Translations under genes and position numbers: made by a program | Part shown: positions 1 through 10,762 of the stretch, in pieces | How positions within the stretch are numbered: position 1 is the first letter of the stretch | Layout of the letters: every line of letters starts with the position of its first letter | Notes under the pieces: model-generated | The model's database searches: none | The model's input: only the letters and a program-made list of their open reading frames with translations | Told to the model about the DNA's origin: nothing | From: Mercurialis annua | Taxonomy: Eukaryota > Streptophyta > Magnoliopsida > Malpighiales > Euphorbiaceae | NCBI RefSeq assembly: GCF_937616625.2 | Contig: NC_065572.1 | Location: 2,501-66,500, forward strand | DNA length: 64,000 bases | Reading direction: 5' to 3'

Positions 1-946
1 CCCTAAACCCTAAACCCTAAACCCTAAACCCTAAACCCTAAACCCTAAACCCTAAACCCTAAACCCTAAACCCTAAACCCTAAACCCTAAACCCTAAACC
101 CTAAACCCTAAACCCTAAACCCTAAACCCTAAACCCTAAACCCTAAACCCTAAACCCTAAACCCTAAACCCTAAACCCTAAACCCTAAACCCTAAACCCT
201 AAACCCTAAACCCTAAACCCTAAACCCTAAACCCTAAACCCTAAACCCTAAACCCTAAACCCTAAACCCTAAACCCTAAACCCTAAACCCTAAACCCTAA
301 ACCCCTAAACCCTAAACCCTAAACCCTAAACCCTAAACCCTAAACCCTAAACCCTAAACCCTAAACCCTAAACCCTAAACCCTAAACCCTAAACCCTAAA
401 CCCTAAACCCTAAACCCTAAACCCTAAACCCTAAACCCTAAACCCTAAACCCTAAACCCTAAACCCTAAACCCTAAACCCTAAACCCTAAACCCTAAACC
501 CTAAACCCTAAACCCTAAACCCTAAACCCTAAACCCTAAACCCTAAACCCTAAACCCTAAACCCTAAACCCTAAACCCTAAACCCTAAACCCTAAACCCT
601 AAACCCTAAACCCTAAACCCTAAACCCTAAACCCTAAACCCTAAACCCTAAACCCTAAACCCTAAACCCTAAACCCTAAACCCTAAACCCTAAACCCTAA
701 ACCCTAAACCCTAAACCCTAAACCCTAAACCCTAAACCCTAAACCCTAAACCCTAAACCCTAAACCCTAAACCCTAAACCCTAAACCCTAAACCCTAAAC
801 CCTAAACCCTAAACCCTAAACCCTAAACCCTAAACCCTAAACCCTAAACCCTAAACCCTAAACCCTAAACCCTAAACCCTAAACCCTAAACCCTAAACCC
901 TAAACCCTAAACCCTAAACCCTAAACCCTAAACCCTAAACCCTAAA
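1..946. repeat. Telomere repeat tract, (CCCTAAA)n
   Basis: About 135 head-to-tail copies of the heptamer CCCTAAA fill this stretch with essentially no variation. The one exception I see is an extra C at about 301-308 (CCCCTAAA). This is the C-rich strand of the Arabidopsis-type plant telomere (TTTAGGG), read from the chromosome end inward, so base 1 lies at or close to a physical left chromosome end. The tract is the substrate of telomerase and telomere-binding proteins. Its true length cannot be judged here, because assemblies commonly truncate telomeres. Confidence 0.98.
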
Positions 947-1459
947 CCCTCAACCCTAAACCCTCAACCCTAAACCCTAAACCCTAAACCCTAAACCCTC
1001 AACCCTAAACCCTCAACCCTCAACCCTAAACCCTAAACCCTAAACCCTAAACCCTCAACCCTAAACCCTCAACCCTAAACCCTAAACCCTAAACCCTAAA
1101 CCCTAAACCCTCAACCCTAAACCCTAAACCCTAAACCCTAAACCCTAAACCCTAAACCCTCAACCCTCAACCCTCAACCCTAAACCCTCAACCCTAAACC
1201 CTAAACCCTCAACCCTAAACCCTCAACCCTAAACCCTCAACCCTAAACCCTCAACCCTCAACCCTAAACCCTAAAACCCTAAACCCTCAACCCTAAACCC
1301 TAAACCCTAAAACCCTAAACCCCAAACCCTAAACCCCAAACCCCAAACCCTAAACCCCAAACCCTAAACCCTAAACCCTAAACCCTAAACCCTAAAACCT
1401 AAACCCTAAACCCTAAACCCCAAACCCTAAACCCCAAACCCTAAACCCTAAACCCTAAA
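947..1459. repeat. Degenerate telomere-variant repeat zone
   Basis: From 947 the heptamer is mixed with variants. CCCTCAA units alternate irregularly with CCCTAAA up to about 1300. From about 1269 onward CCCTAAAA and CCCCAAA units appear, for example around 1320-1360 and 1420-1440. The last exact CCCTAAA ends at 1459. Proximal variant repeats of this kind are typical of the inner, non-telomerase-renewed part of a telomere. The two variant classes are spatially separated, the CCCTCAA class being distal and the CCCCAAA class proximal. That suggests two independent local spread events, which is my inference. Confidence 0.95.
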
Positions 1460-1535
1460 TGTTGTCCTAGTAACAGATAACTTATCGAGCTAACAAAATT
1501 CCTAGTTAAACTCAACTTTTCAAAAATCCCTTTTC

Positions 1536-1552
1536 TAGCCTACTTCGGGCTA
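1536..1552. repeat. TAGCC-GGCTA hairpin box (example)
   Basis: TAGCC TACTTCG GGCTA has a perfect 5-bp stem and a 7-base loop. A, C and D monomers carry TAGCC. B monomers carry TACCC at the same place, which breaks the stem although CCC can still pair with GGG. The element recurs once per monomer. Confidence 0.7.
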
Positions 1553-1812
1553 TCAAAACGCTTACTTAAAACAGTATGATTACCAAACTAATTGAACATT
1601 CTTATTGTCTTCAACACCCTCTAAAACTTCCGTTGAGGTTCCAACTTCATCTGGTACGCGTAGGGGGTCTAAAAACATACCCAAACTCCCCTCCCTGAGC
1701 TGTTTTGAGGAATGCAGAAAAGCCCCAAAAACAGGATAAAACGATAATTAATTTATCAAATAATTTTTAAATGATTTTCAATAATACCAACTAGAAACGT
1801 TGTCCAAATAAC

Positions 1813-1825
1813 CGATAATTTATCG
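1813..1825. repeat. 13-bp palindrome conserved in each monomer (example)
   Basis: CGATAATTTATCG is a perfect inverted repeat (CGATAA-T-TTATCG). In other monomer types the centre is C (CGATAACTTATCG), which keeps the symmetry. B/C-adjacent types have AGATAACTTATCG, which shortens the arms to GATAA/TTATC. The box occurs once per monomer through almost the whole array. It could be a protein-binding site or simply a conserved sequence. No function is shown. Confidence 0.8.
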
Positions 1826-2039
1826 AGCTAACAAAATTCCTAGTCAAACTAAACTTTTCAAAAATCCCTTTTATACCCTACTTCGGGCTATCAAAATACT
1901 TACATAAAACGGTCTGATTAACAAACTAATTGAATATTCATTTTTTCTGTAACACTGTCTAAATCTTTTGTTTAGGTTCCAACTTCATCCGGTACGCGTA
2001 AGGGGTCAAAAAACATACCCAAACTCCCCTCCCTGAGCT

Positions 2040-2225
2040 GTTTTGGGGAATGCAGAAAAGCCCAAAAAACAGGATAAAACGATAATTAATTTATCAAATA
2101 ATTTTTATATGATTTTCAATAATCCCAACTAAGTTTTGGGGAATGCAGAAAAGCCCCAAAAACAGGATAAAACGATAATTAATTTATCAAATAATTTTTA
2201 TATGATTTTCAATAATCCCAACTAA
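2040..2225 (+). repeat. 93-bp tandem duplication within a monomer
   Basis: The segment from GTTTTGGGGAATGCAG to AATCCCAACTAA (2040-2132) is followed at once by a second copy (2133-2225), giving an extra partial monomer. The same arrangement recurs at 11346-11439 onward. It therefore arose once, before the larger block was duplicated. Confidence 0.85.
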
Positions 2226-2810
2226 AAACGTTGTCCGAATAACCGATAATATATCGAGCTAACAAAATTCCTAGTTAAACTCAACTTTTCAAAAATCCCT
2301 TATCTAGCCTACTTCGGGCTATCAAAATTCTTACATAAAACGGTCTGATTAACAAACTAATTTAATATTCATTTTTTCTGTAACACTGTCTAAATCTTTT
2401 GTTGAGGTTCCAACTTCTTCCGGTACGCTTATAGGGCCAAAAAACGCACCCGAACTCCCCTCCCTGAGCTGTTTTGGGGAATGCAGAAAAGCCCCAAAAA
2501 ATGGGATAAAACGATAATTCATTTATCAAATAACTCTTCTATTATTTTAATTAATCCCAACTAGAAACGTTGTCTGAATAACCGATAACTTATCGAGCTA
2601 ACAGAGTTCCTAGTTAAACTCGACTTTTAAAAAATTTCTTTTCTAGCCTATTTCGGGCTATCAAAACGCTTACTTAAAACGGTCTGATTACCAAACTAGT
2701 TGAACATTCTTATTGTCTTCAACGCCCTCTAAAACTTCCGTTGAGGTTCCAACTTCATCTGGTACGCGTAGGGGGTCAAAAAACATACCCAAACTCCCCT
2801 CCCTGAGCTG

Positions 2811-2838
2811 TTTTGGGGAATGCAGAAAAGCCCCAAAA
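2811..2838. repeat. TTTTGGGG / CCCCAAAA inverted repeat (example)
   Basis: TTTTGGGG and CCCCAAAA face each other across 12 bases (AATGCAGAAAAG), a perfect 8-bp stem. It is well kept in A and D monomers. In B monomers it is weakened (GATTTGGGG with AACCCAAAAA). The G and C runs sit in an otherwise AT-rich unit. Confidence 0.75.
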
Positions 2839-4318
2839 ACAGGATAAAACGATAATTAATTTATCAAATAATTTTTATATGATTTTCAATAATACCAACT
2901 AGAAACGTTGTCCGAATAACCGATAATTTATCGAGCTAACAAAATTCCTAGTCAAACTAAACTTTTCAAAAATCCCTTTTCTACCCTACTTCGGGCTATC
3001 AAAATGCTTACATAAAACGGTCTGATTAACAAACTAATTGAATATTCATTTTTTCTGTAACACTGTTTAAATCTTTTGTTTAGGTTTCAACTTCATCCGG
3101 TACGCGTAAGGGGTCAAAAAACATACCCAAACTCCCCTCCCTGAGCTGTTTTGGGGAATGCAGAAAAGCCCCAAAAACAGGCTAAAACGATAATTAATTT
3201 ATCAAATAATTTTTATATGATTTTCAATAGTCCCAACTAAAAACGTTGTCCGAATAACCGATAATTTATCGAGCTAACAAAATTCCTAGTCAAACTCAAC
3301 TTTTCAAAAATCCCTTATCTAGCCTACTTCGGGCTATAAAAATTCTTACATAAAACGGTCTGATTAACAAACTAATTTAATATTCATTTTTTCTGTAACA
3401 CTGTCTTAATCTTTTGTTGAGGTTCCAACTTCTTCCGGTACGCTTATAGGGCCAAAAAACGCACCCGAACTCCCCTCCCTGAGCTGTTTTGGGGAATGCA
3501 GAAAAGCCCCAAAAATGGGATAAAAAGATAATTCATTTATCAAATAACTTTTCTATTATTTTAATTAATCCCAACTAGAAACGTTGTCTGAATAACCGAT
3601 AACTTATCGAGCTAACAGAGTTCCTAGTTAAACTCGACTTTTAATAAATTTCTTTTCTAGCCTATTTCGGGCTATCAAAACGCTTACTTAAAACGGTCTG
3701 ATTACCAAACTAATTGAACATTCTTATTGTCTTCAACGCCCTCTAAAAGGTTCCAACTTCATCCGGTACGCGTAGGGGGTAAAAAAACATACCCAAACTC
3801 CCCTCCCTGAGCTGTTTTGGGGAATGCAGAAAAGCCCCAAAAACAGGATAAAACGATAATTAATTTATCAAATATTTTTTATATGATTTTCAATAATACC
3901 AACTAGAAACGTTGTCCGAATAACCGATAATTTATCGAGCTAACAAAATTCCTAGTCAAACTAAACTTTTCAAAAATCCCTTTTTTACCCTACTTCGGGA
4001 TATCAAAATGCTTACATAAAACGGTCTGATTAACAAACTAATTGAATATTCATTTTTTCCGTAACACTGTCTAAATCTTTTGTCTAGGTTCCAACGTCAT
4101 CCGGTACGCTTATAGGGTTAAAAAACGCACCCGAACTCCCCTCCCTGAGCTGATTTGGGGAATGCAAAAAAACCCAAAAACGGGATAAAACGATGATTTA
4201 TTTATCAAATAACTTTTCTATGATTTTAAATAATCCCAACTAGAAATGTTGTCCTAGTAACAGATAACTTATCGAGCTAAAAAAATTCCTAGTTAAACTC
4301 AACTTTTCAAAAATCCCT

Positions 4319-7300
4319 TTTCTAGCCTACTTCGGGCTATCAAAACGCTTACTTAAAACAGTCTGATTACCAAACTAATTGAACATTCTTATTTTCTTCA
4401 ACACCTTCTAAAACATCCGTTGAGGTTCCAACTTCATCTGGTACGCGTAGGGGGTCTAAAAACATACCCAAACTCCCCTCCCTGAGCTGTTTTGGGGAAT
4501 GCAGAAAAGCCCCAAAAACAGGATAAAACGATAATTAATTTATCAAATAATTTTTATATGATTTTCAATAATACCAACTAGAAACGTTGTCCGAATAACC
4601 GATAATTTATCGAGCTAACAAAATTCCTAGTCAAACTAAACTTTTCAAAAATCCCTTTTCTACCCTACTTCGGGCTATCAAAATGCTTACATAAAACGGT
4701 CTGATTAACAAACTAATTGAATATTCATTTTTTCTGTAACACTGTCTAAATCTTTTGTTTAGGTTCCAACTTCATCCGGTACGCTTATAGGGTCAAAAAA
4801 CGCACCCAAACTCCCCTCCCTGAGCTGATTTGGGGAATGCAAAAAAACCCAAAAACGGGATAAAACGATGATTTATTTATCAAATAACTTTTCTATGATT
4901 TTAAATAATCCCAACTAGAAATGTTGTCCTAGTAACAGATAAATTTCTTTTCTAGCCTATTTCGGGCTATCAAAACGCTTACTTAAAACGGTCTGATTAC
5001 CAAACTAATTGAACATTCTCATTGTCTTCAACACCCTCTAAAACTTCCGTTGAGGTTCCAACTTCATCTGGTACGCGTAGGGGGTCAAAAAACATACCCA
5101 AACTCCCCTCCCTGAGCTGTTTTGGGGAATGCAGAAAAGCCCCAAAAACAGGATAAAATGATAATTAATTTATCAAATAATTTTTATATGATTTTCAATA
5201 ATACCAACTAGAAACGTTGTCCGAATAACCGATAATTTATCGAGCTAACAAAATTCCTAGTCAAACTAAACTTTTCAAAAATCCCTTTTCTACCCTACTT
5301 CGGGCTATCAAAATGCTTACATAAAACGGTCTGATTAACAAACTAATTGAATATTCATTTTTTCTGTAACACTTTCTAAATCTTTTGTTTAGGTTCCAAC
5401 TTCATCCGGTACGCTTATAGGGTCAAACAACGCACCCAAACTCCCCTCCCTGAGCTGATTTGGGGAATGCACAAAAAACCAAAAACGGGATAAAACGATA
5501 ATTTATTTATCAAATAACTTTTCTATGATTTTAAATAATCCAAACTAGAAATGTTTTCCTAGTAACAGATAACTTATCGAGCTAACAAAATTCCTAGTTA
5601 AACTCAACTTTTCAAAAATCCCTTTTCTAGCCTACTTCGGGCTATCAAAACGCTTACTTAAAACAGTCTGATTACCAAACTAATTGAACATTCTTACTGT
5701 CTTCAACACCCTCTAAAACTTCCGTTGAGGTTCCAACTTCATCTGGTACGCGTAGGGGGTCAAAAAACATACCCAAACTCCCCTCCCTGAGCTGTTTTGG
5801 GGAATGCAGAAAAGCCCCAAAAACAGGATAAAACGATAATTAATTTATCAAATAATTTTTATATGATTTTCAATAATACCAACTAGAAACGTTGTCCGAA
5901 TAACCGATAATTTATCGAGCTAACAAAATTCCTAGTCAAACTAAACTTTTCAAAAATCCCTTTTCTACCCTACTTCGGGCTATCAAAATGCTTACATAAA
6001 ACGGTCTGATTAACAAACTAATTGAATATTCATTTTTTCTGTAACACTGTCTAAATCTTTTGTTTAGGTTCCAACTTCATCCGGTGCGCTTATAGGGTCA
6101 AAAAACGCACCCAAACTCCCCTCCCTAAACTGATTTGGGGAATGCAAAAAAACCCAAAAACGGGATAAAACGATGATTTATTTATCAAATAACTTTTCTA
6201 TGATTTTAAATAATCCCAACTAGAAATATTGTCCTAGTAACAGATAAATTTCTTTTCTAGCCTATTTCGGGCTATCAAAACGCTTACTTAAAACGGTCTG
6301 ATTACCAAACTAATTGAACATTCTTATTGTCTTCAACACCCTCTAAAACCTCCGTTGAGGTTCCAACTTCATCTGGTACCGTAGGGGGTCAAAAAACATA
6401 CCCAAACTCCCCTCCCTGAGCTGTTTTGGGGAATGCAGAAAAGCCCCAAAAACAGGATAAAACGATAATTAATTTATCAAATAATTTTTATATGATTTTC
6501 AATAATACCAACTAGAAACGTTGTCCGAATAACCGATAATTTATCGAGCTAACAAAATTCCTAGTCAAACTAAACTTTTCAAAAATCCCTTTTCTACCCT
6601 ACTTCGGGCTATCAAAATGCTTACATAAAACGGTCTGATTAACAAACTAATTGAATATTCATTTTTTCTGTAACACTGTCTAAATCTTTTGTTTAGGTTC
6701 CAACTTCATCCGGTGCGCTTATAGGGTCAAAAAACGCACCCAAACTCCCCTCCCTGAACTGATTTGGGGAATGCAAAAAAACCCAAAAACGGGATAAAAC
6801 GATGATTTATTTATCAAATAACTTTTCTATGATTTTAAATAATCCCAACTAGAAATATTGTCCTAGTAACAGATAAATTTCTTTTCTAGCCTATTTCGGG
6901 CTATCAAAACGCTTACTTAAAACGGTCTGATTACCAAACTAATTGAACATTCTTATTGTCAACACCCTCTAAAACCTCCGTTGAGGTTCCAACTTCATCT
7001 GGTACCGTAGGGGGTCAAAAAACATACCCAAACTCCCCTCCCTGAGCTGTTTTGGGGAATGCAGAAAAGCCCCAAAAACAGGATAAAACGATAATTAATT
7101 TATCAAATAATTTTTATATGATTTTCAATAATACCAACTAGAAACGTTGTCCGAATAACCGATAATTTATCGAGCTAACAAAATTCCTAGTCAAACTCAA
7201 CTTTTCAAAAATCCCTTTTCTACCCTACTTCGGGCTATCAAAATGCTTACATAAAACGGTCTGATTAACAAACTAATTGAATATTCATTTTTTCTGTAAC

Positions 7301-10300
7301 ACTGTCTAAATCTTTTGTTTAGGTTCCAACTTCATCCGGTACGCTTATAGGGTCAAACAACGCACCCAAACTCCCCTCCCTGAGCTGATTTGGGGAATGC
7401 ACAAAAAACCAAAAACGGGATAAAACGATAATTTATTTATCAAATAACTTTTCTATGATTTTAAATAATCCAAACTAGAAATGTTGTCCTAGTAACAGAT
7501 AACTTATCGAGCTAACAAAATTCCTAGTTAAACTCAACTTTTCAAAAATCCCTTTTCTAGCCTACTTCGGGCTATCAAAACGCTTACTTAAGACAGTCTG
7601 ATTACCAAACTAATTGAACATTCTTATTGTCTTCAACACCCTCTAAAACTTCCGTTGAGGTTCCAACTTCATCTGGTACGCGTAGGGGGTCTAAAAACAT
7701 ACCCAAACTCCCCTCCCTGAGCTGTTTTGGGGAATGCAGAAAAGCCCCAAAAACAGGATAAAACGATAATTAATTTATCAAATAATTTTTATATGATTTT
7801 CAATAATACCAACTAGAAACGTTGTCCGAATAACCGATAATTTATCGAGCTAACAAAATTCCTAGTCAAACTAAACTTTTCAAAAATCCCTTTTCTACCC
7901 TACTTCGGGCTATCAAAATGCTTACATAAAACGGTCTGATTAACAAACTAATTGAATATTCATTTTTTCTGTAACACTGTCTAAATCTTTTGTTTAGGTT
8001 CCAACTTCATCCGGTACGCTTATAGGGTCAAAAAACGCACCCAAACTCCCCTCCCTGAGCTGATTTGGGGAATGCAAAAAAACCCAAAAACGGGATAAAA
8101 CGATGATTTATTTATCAAATAACTTTTCTATGATTTTAAATAATCCCAACTAGAAATGTTGTCCTAGTAACAGATAAATTTCTTTTCTAGCCTATTTCGG
8201 GCTATCAAAACGCTTACTTAAAACGGTCTGATTACCAAACTAATTGAACATTCTCATTGTCTTCAACACCCTCTAAAACTTCCGTTGAGGTTCCAACTTC
8301 ATCTGGTACGCGTAGGGGGTCAAAAAACATACCCAAACTCCCCTCACTGAGCTATTTTGGGGAATGCAGAAAAGCCCCAAAAACAGGATAAAATGATAAT
8401 TAATTTATCAAATAATTTTTATATGATTTTCAATAATACCAACTAGAAACGTTGTCCGAATAACCGATAATTTATCGAGCTAACAAAATTCCTAGTCAAA
8501 CTAAACTTTTCAAAAATCCCTTTTCTACCCTACTTCGGGCTATCAAAATGCTTACATAAAACGGTCTGATTAACAAACTAATTGAATATTCATTTTTTCT
8601 GTAACACTTTCTAAATCTTTTGTTTAGGTTCCAACTTCATCCGGTACGCTTATAGGGTCAAACAACGCACCCAAACTCCCCTCCCTGAGCTGATTTGGGG
8701 AATGCACAAAAAACCAAAAACGGGATAAAACGATAATTTATTTATCAAATAACTTTTCTATGATTTTAAATAATCCAAACTAGAAATGTTGTCCTAGTAA
8801 CAGATAACTTATCGAGCTAACAAAATTCCTAGTTAAACTCAACTTTTCAAAAATCCCTTTTCTAGCCTACTTCGGGCTATCAAAACGCTTACTTAAAACA
8901 GTCTGATTACCAAACTAATTGAACATTCTTATTGTCTTCAACACCCTCTAAAACTTCCGTTGAGGTTCCAACTTCATCTGGTACGCGTAGGGGGTCAAAA
9001 AACATACCCAAACTCCCCTCACTGAGCTGTTTTGGGGAATGCAGAAAAGCCCCAAAAACAGGATAAAACGATAATTAATTTATCAAATAATTTTTATATG
9101 ATTTTCAATAATACCAACTAGAAACGTTGTCCGAATAACCGATAATTTATCGAGCTAACAAAATTCCTAGTCAAACTAAACTTTTCAAAAATCCCTTTTC
9201 TACCCTACTTCGGGCTATCAAAATGCTTACATAAAACGGTCTGATTAACAAACTAATTGAATATTCATTTTTTCTGTAACACTGTCTAAATCTTTTGTTT
9301 AGGTTCCAACTTCATCCGGTACGCTTATAGGGTCAAACAACGCACCCAAACTCCCCTCCCTGAGCTGATTTGGGGAATGCACAAAAAACCAAAAACGGGA
9401 TAAAACGATAATTTATTTATCAAATAACTTTTCTATGATTTTAAATAATCCAAACTAGAAATGTTGTCCTAGTAACAGATAACTTATCGAGCTAACAAAA
9501 TTCCTAGTTAAACTCAACTTTTCAAAAATCCCTTTTCTAGCCTACTTCGGGCTATCAAAACGCTTACTTAAAACAGTCTGATTACCAAACTAATTGAACA
9601 TTCTTACTGTCTTCAACACCCTCTAAAACTTCCGTTGAGGTTCCAACTTCATCTGGTACGCGTAGGGGGTCAAAAAACATACCCAAACTCCCCTCCCTGA
9701 GCTGTTTTGGGGAATGCAGAAAAGCCCCAAAAACAGGATAAAACGATAATTAATTTATCAAATAATTTTTATATGATTTTCAATAATACCAACTAGAAAC
9801 GTTGTCCGAATAACCGATAATTTATCGAGCTAACAAAATTCCTAGTCAAACTAAACTTTTCAAAAATCCCTTTTCTACCCTACTTCGGGCTATCAAAATG
9901 CTTACATAAAACGGTCTGATTAACAAACTAATTGAATATTCATTTTTTCTGTAACACTGTCTAAATCTTTTGTTTAGGTTCCAACTTCATCCGGTACGCT
10001 TATAGGGTCAAAAAACGCACCCAAACTCCCCTCCCTGAACTGATTTGGGGAATGCAAAAAAACCCAAAAACGGGATAAAACGATGATTTATTTATCAAAT
10101 AACTATTCTATGATTTTAAATAATCCCAACTAGAAATATTGTCCTAGTAACAGATAAATTTCTTTTCTAGCCTATTTCGGGCTATCAAAACGCTTACTTA
10201 AAACGGTCTGATTACCAAACTAATTGAACATTCTTATTGTCTTCAACACCCTCTAAAACCTCCGTTGAGGTTCCAACTTCATCTGGTACCGTAGGGGGTC

Positions 10301-10762
10301 AAAAAACATACCCAAACTCCCCTCCCTGAGCTGTTTTGGGGAATGCAGAAAAGCCCCAAAACCAGGATAAAACGATAATTAATTTATCAAATAATTTTTA
10401 TATGATTTTCAATAATACCAACTAGAAACGTTGTCCGAATAACCGATAATTTATCGACCTAACAAAATTCCTAGTCAAACTCAACTTTTCAAAAATCCCT
10501 TTTCTACCCTACTTCGGGCTATCAAAATGCTTACATAAAACGGTCTGATTAACAAACTAATTGAATATTCATTTTTTCTGTAACACTGTCTAAATCTTTT
10601 GTTTAGGTTCCAACTTCATCCGGTACGCTTATAGGGTCAAACAACGCACCCAAACTCCCCTCCCTGAGCTGATTTGGGGAATGCAAAAAAAACCAAAAAC
10701 GGGATAAAACGATAATTTATTTATCAAATAACTTTTCTATGATTTTAAATAATCCAAACTAG
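4319..10762 (+). repeat. A/B satellite zone with a recurrent 45-bp-deleted monomer
   Basis: Mainly alternating A-type and B-type monomers. A distinctive chimeric monomer, in which CAGATAA is fused directly to ATTTCTTTTCTAGCC, occurs at about 4943, 6247, 6877, 8177 and 10157. Compared with intact monomers about 45 bp are missing, including the right arm of the 13-bp palindrome. Spacings of about 1303, 630, 1300 and 1980 bp show that the deleted form was copied as part of larger units. The same form reappears far away at about 42169 and 45839. Confidence 0.85.

Larger units (their letters stand above)
1457..4318 (+). repeat. Telomere-adjacent satellite block, copy 1 of a 2.86-kb duplication
   Basis: This block matches 10763-13627 at an offset of 9306-9309 bp. 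Rare shared variants prove common descent rather than ordinary monomer similarity. They include the 93-bp tandem duplication beginning at 2040, the TTTTATACCC variant at about 1870, the CCCTCTAAAAGG deletion at about 3745, and GAGTTCCTAGTTAAACTCGA monomers. The left edge is cut by the telomere: the satellite sequence AAATGTTGTCC joins the last CCCTAAA with three shared A bases. Similarity is lost near 4318, where this copy continues with a TAGCC monomer and the other with a TACCC monomer. Confidence 0.85.

Noticed and set aside
6110..6140. Interstitial telomere sequence (CCCTAAAC at about 6122)
   Set aside because: It is a single-base variant of the satellite box CCCTGAGC. No tandem CCCTAAA units occur inside the array.
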